From: Niastella sp. OAS944
Lineage (GTDB): Bacteria; Bacteroidota; Bacteroidia; Chitinophagales; Chitinophagaceae
Reading direction: 5' to 3'
Assembly (NCBI GenBank): GCA_024809215.1
Contig: JANUBW010000001.1
Coordinates: 2,687,335-2,751,334 of the forward strand
Length of the DNA stretch: 64,000 bases
Part shown: positions 61,791-64,000 of the stretch, piece after piece
Numbering within the stretch: the stretch's first letter is position 1
Layout: every line of letters starts with the position of its first letter
Notes under the pieces: generated by a model
Seen by the model: the letters and a program-made list of their open reading frames with translations, nothing else
Databases searched by the model: none
Told to the model about the DNA's origin: nothing
Made by a program: the position numbers and the translations under genes

Positions 61791-63596
61791 ATGGCTCAAA
61801 CTGCTACAATTAACCCCGACGTATTACCACACGATTTAGTCCCGCGCAAAGGGCACCCGAAAGGTTTGGGCGTGCTGTTTGCCACCGAAATGTGGGAAAG
61901 GTTCAACTTCTACGGAATGCGTACCGTACTGGCGCTTTTCCTCTCCCAGGCCCTTATGATGGGCGATGAAAATGCTTCTATTATTTATGGGGGTTACCTG
62001 GGCCTCTGCTACCTCACCCCAATGCTGGGTGGTTATATTTCCGACAAATACCTGGGCAACAGGAACTGTATATTGTTAGGCGGCGCTGTTTTGGCCCTTG
62101 GTCAATTGGTGCTTTTTGCAAGTGCCAGCACTTTTGGCAGCAACCTCGAAACAGCCAAAACCCTTATGTGGGCCTCGCTGGGTTTACAAATATTTGGTAA
62201 CGGCTTTTTCAAACCCAACATTTCATCTATGGTTGGGCAGCTGTATTCCAAAGAAGAAAAAAGCAAACTCGACAGTGCGTTCACCATATTTTATATGGGT
62301 ATTAACCTCGGCGCTATTTTAGGCCAGTTTATTTGCCCGCTTGTTGGTGATGTGGTTACCAACGTTCAGCAGGCCGATGGCACCACTAAAATCGTTCGTG
62401 ACCTTACCGCATTTAAATGGGGCTTTTTGGCTGCCAGTATTGCCATGACGTTGGGCACTATCATTTTCTTCTTTTTAAAGAACAAATATGTAGTTACGCC
62501 AACCGGCCAAGCCATTGGCGCCAAACCCGACAAAAACGCCGTTCATGAAGGCGAAGCTTCACAAGCTAAATTCACTACACAATCGGTTGTATTGCTGTTT
62601 GGTTTACTGGTAATATTTTACTTCGGCATTCAATACCTTTCCTGGGATTCTATTAAATATCCTTTAATAGAAGGTAAAACGGGTCTCTCCTCTTACTTTG
62701 GCGCGCTGGCCCTGTCGCCCATAAAAACATACGTATATCCCTTTATATATGCAGCCGGTTTAAGCCTGGCCATATTCATTCTTACCGATAAATCGCTTAC
62801 CCGTGTTGAAACCCAGCGTATATTGGTTTTATATGTGGTGGCCTTTTTCGTGATCTTCTTTTGGTCGGCTTTTGAACAATCGGGTTCTTCACTCACCTTT
62901 ATTGCCGAAAAACAAACCGATACCCGCATCTTTGGCTGGTTGATGCCGCCCAGTATGGTGCAGATCTTTAACGGTGTTTTCGTTGTTGTTTTCGCGCTGC
63001 CATTTAGCGTAATGTGGCTGAAACTGCAACGTAAGGGGTTAGAACCGATCTCTACCGTAAAACAGGCAATTGGTTTGGCCCTTATTGGATTAGGTTATTT
63101 TATAATTGCTACCCAGGTAAAAGGTTTACAGATCACCGATAAGATCGGTATCATATGGCTTGTTATATTATACCTGTTACATACCTGGGGCGAGCTTTGT
63201 TTGTCGCCCATTGGTCTATCGCTTGTTGCCAAGCTGGCCCCTAAACGCTTTGGTTCATTATTAATGGGTGTTTGGTTCCTTGGTAATGCTGCTGGTTATG
63301 CATTGACCGGTACATTGGGCGCCCTGTTACCACCTACTGGCGATAAATTTCAAACTGCTTCTGAAAAAGGCATTAATCTGCAGGGCGTTCTCGATAAAAC
63401 CATTCAACCAACAACTGAGCAGCTGGCCTTTTTAGCTGAGAAGAAAATACCTGTTACTTACCCCACCTTTGCCGGCTTCACCATTCATAACCTGTATGAG
63501 TTCTTTATGGTGTTTGTGGTTCTTTGCGTTGCCGCCGCTGCATTATTATATGCATTGACGCCGCTGTTGAAGAAGATGATGCATGGAGTTAGGTAG
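61791..63596 (+). CDS. POT-family proton-coupled peptide transporter
   Basis: The 601-residue carrier has the POT signature FATEMWERFNFYGMRTVLAL (ExxERxxxYG, proton-coupling residues) and about 14 helices. The later LGLQIFGNGFFKPNISSMVG is the second PTR2 signature, and SPIGLSLVAKLAPKRFGSLL is also typical. It takes up di- and tripeptides. The gene is alone; a TATTTTG element (one base short of consensus) lies at about 61719 and a nested repeat block lies 245 bp upstream. Confidence 0.93.
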   Translation: MAQTATINPDVLPHDLVPRKGHPKGLGVLFATEMWERFNFYGMRTVLALFLSQALMMGDENASIIYGGYLGLCYLTPMLGGYISDKYLGNRNCILLGGAVLALGQLVLFASASTFGSNLETAKTLMWASLGLQIFGNGFFKPNISSMVGQLYSKEEKSKLDSAFTIFYMGINLGAILGQFICPLVGDVVTNVQQADGTTKIVRDLTAFKWGFLAASIAMTLGTIIFFFLKNKYVVTPTGQAIGAKPDKNAVHEGEASQAKFTTQSVVLLFGLLVIFYFGIQYLSWDSIKYPLIEGKTGLSSYFGALALSPIKTYVYPFIYAAGLSLAIFILTDKSLTRVETQRILVLYVVAFFVIFFWSAFEQSGSSLTFIAEKQTDTRIFGWLMPPSMVQIFNGVFVVVFALPFSVMWLKLQRKGLEPISTVKQAIGLALIGLGYFIIATQVKGLQITDKIGIIWLVILYLLHTWGELCLSPIGLSLVAKLAPKRFGSLLMGVWFLGNAAGYALTGTLGALLPPTGDKFQTASEKGINLQGVLDKTIQPTTEQLAFLAEKKIPVTYPTFAGFTIHNLYEFFMVFVVLCVAAAALLYALTPLLKKMMHGVR

Positions 63597-63597
63597 G

Positions 63598-63762
63598 TTG
63601 AAAAGTTGATAGAGTTGATGGAGTTGATAGAGGTATTTCAATTTCGCAGCTCGCGATTAGTTGACGAGTTAACTTGTTAACGAGTTGACTTGGGAAATTC
63701 AACTTTATGGTACGAACAAGAGGTTGACAAGTTAACAAGTTGACATGTTGACAAGGAATACA
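63598..63762. repeat. Degenerate GTTGATAGAG/GTTGAC-word repeats
   Basis: GTTGAAAAGTTGATAGAGTT with GGAGTTGATAGAGG (63598-63632) and GTTGACGAGTTAACTTG plus GGTTGACAAGTTAACAAG (63658-63755) alternate with unrelated sequence. The first set is the reverse complement of words at 15776-15815. Confidence 0.65.
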
Positions 63763-63804
63763 AAATTCAAAAGCTCGCTATAAATAGCGAACCTAATAAA
63801 TACC

Positions 63805-63835
63805 AAAAGGCTTCCGGTGATCGGGAGCCTTTTTG
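63805..63835 (+). terminator. Terminator after the POT transporter
   Basis: AAAGGCT-T-CCG pairs with CGG-G-AGCCTTT (63806-63832) around GTGAT, followed by TTTTT. The hairpin lies 210 bp past the stop, beyond the repeat block. Confidence 0.75.
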
Positions 63836-64000
63836 TATTTATTTTATAATGTGTTTCGTATTTTTTGAGGACTGCCAAAAGTCGCGAGCTTGAAATTAAA
63901 GCCTTGTCAACTTCCTATGTTTGCATATTCAATAAGAATAGAGATTCTACTAAGTTTGCTGCATATAAAAAGGTCTTATAGTGAAAAAAAGTGAGAGCAA
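63836..64000. other. Window end, no gene recognised
   Basis: The last 165 bp are AT-rich with no supported gene. GCCTTGTCAACTTCC at 63902 is a further inverse of the GTTGACAAGG words just upstream, so the element at 63598 may be a wide inverted pair. Confidence 0.4.

Overview
The window reads as a chromosomal segment of a Bacteroidota bacterium, most likely family Chitinophagaceae (Niastella/Chitinophaga-like). The evidence is: several secreted proteins with type IX secretion (T9SS) C-terminal sorting domains, TonB-dependent receptors with carboxypeptidase-like N-terminal domains, promoters of the Bacteroidota TAnnTTTG type, few recognisable Shine-Dalgarno sites, a split transketolase, a DUF5690 transporter, and moderate G+C with AT-rich intergenic DNA. 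No rRNA, tRNA, CRISPR array, prophage or insertion sequence was seen.

Layout. 1-4.3 kb: the tail of a Gfo/Idh/MocA oxidoreductase, a PAS histidine kinase and an ABC-2 exporter. 4.4-14.2 kb: three T9SS cargo proteins around a small operon of TonB receptor, secreted helical protein and winged-helix regulator. 14.2-15.9 kb: a gene-poor stretch with three copies of a ~66-bp element, each followed by a structured segment ending in a terminator-like hairpin. 15.9-20.4 kb: atpB-E-F-H-A on the minus strand, with no atpG, atpD or atpC. 20.8-25.7 kb: an MsbA-type ABC exporter, a protein of unknown family, and a large periplasmic protein with a possible caspase-like C-terminus. 26.2-28.0 kb: a PhoB/PhoR-like two-component pair. 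28-35.5 kb: a T9SS protein, a DUF5690 carrier, an LpxH-like phosphoesterase with a glycosyltransferase, a transglutaminase-like protein and a YwqK-like lipoprotein. 35.6-43.5 kb: an apparent phosphate-acquisition island (beta-helix lipoprotein, TonB receptor, OprP-like porin, DUF47 protein, PiT transporter). 43.7-46.9 kb: rfbA, galE and a transketolase C-terminal subunit. 47-50 kb: an ECF sigma factor, a repeat-bearing probable anti-sigma protein and a Spy/CpxP-like protein. 50.1-56.9 kb: an MBL hydrolase, then the rod-shape operon mreB-mreC-mreD-mrdA-rodA. 57.6-63.6 kb: a broken alpha/beta hydrolase, kynA, purD and a POT peptide transporter.

Most interesting signals. (1) Hexamers of the form TRTTAM recur at an exact 11-bp period upstream of the PhoB-like regulator, the phosphate-island TonB receptor, the porin and the DUF47-PiT operon. 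This spacing is that of a Pho box, so one regulon is proposed. (2) The three repeat-plus-terminator units at 14.4-14.95 kb look like a tandem family of small RNAs. (3) Many intergenic gaps hold short-period degenerate repeats arranged as inverted arms, with a different repeated word at each locus. All functional statements come from reading the sequence and recalled family knowledge; no searches were run.
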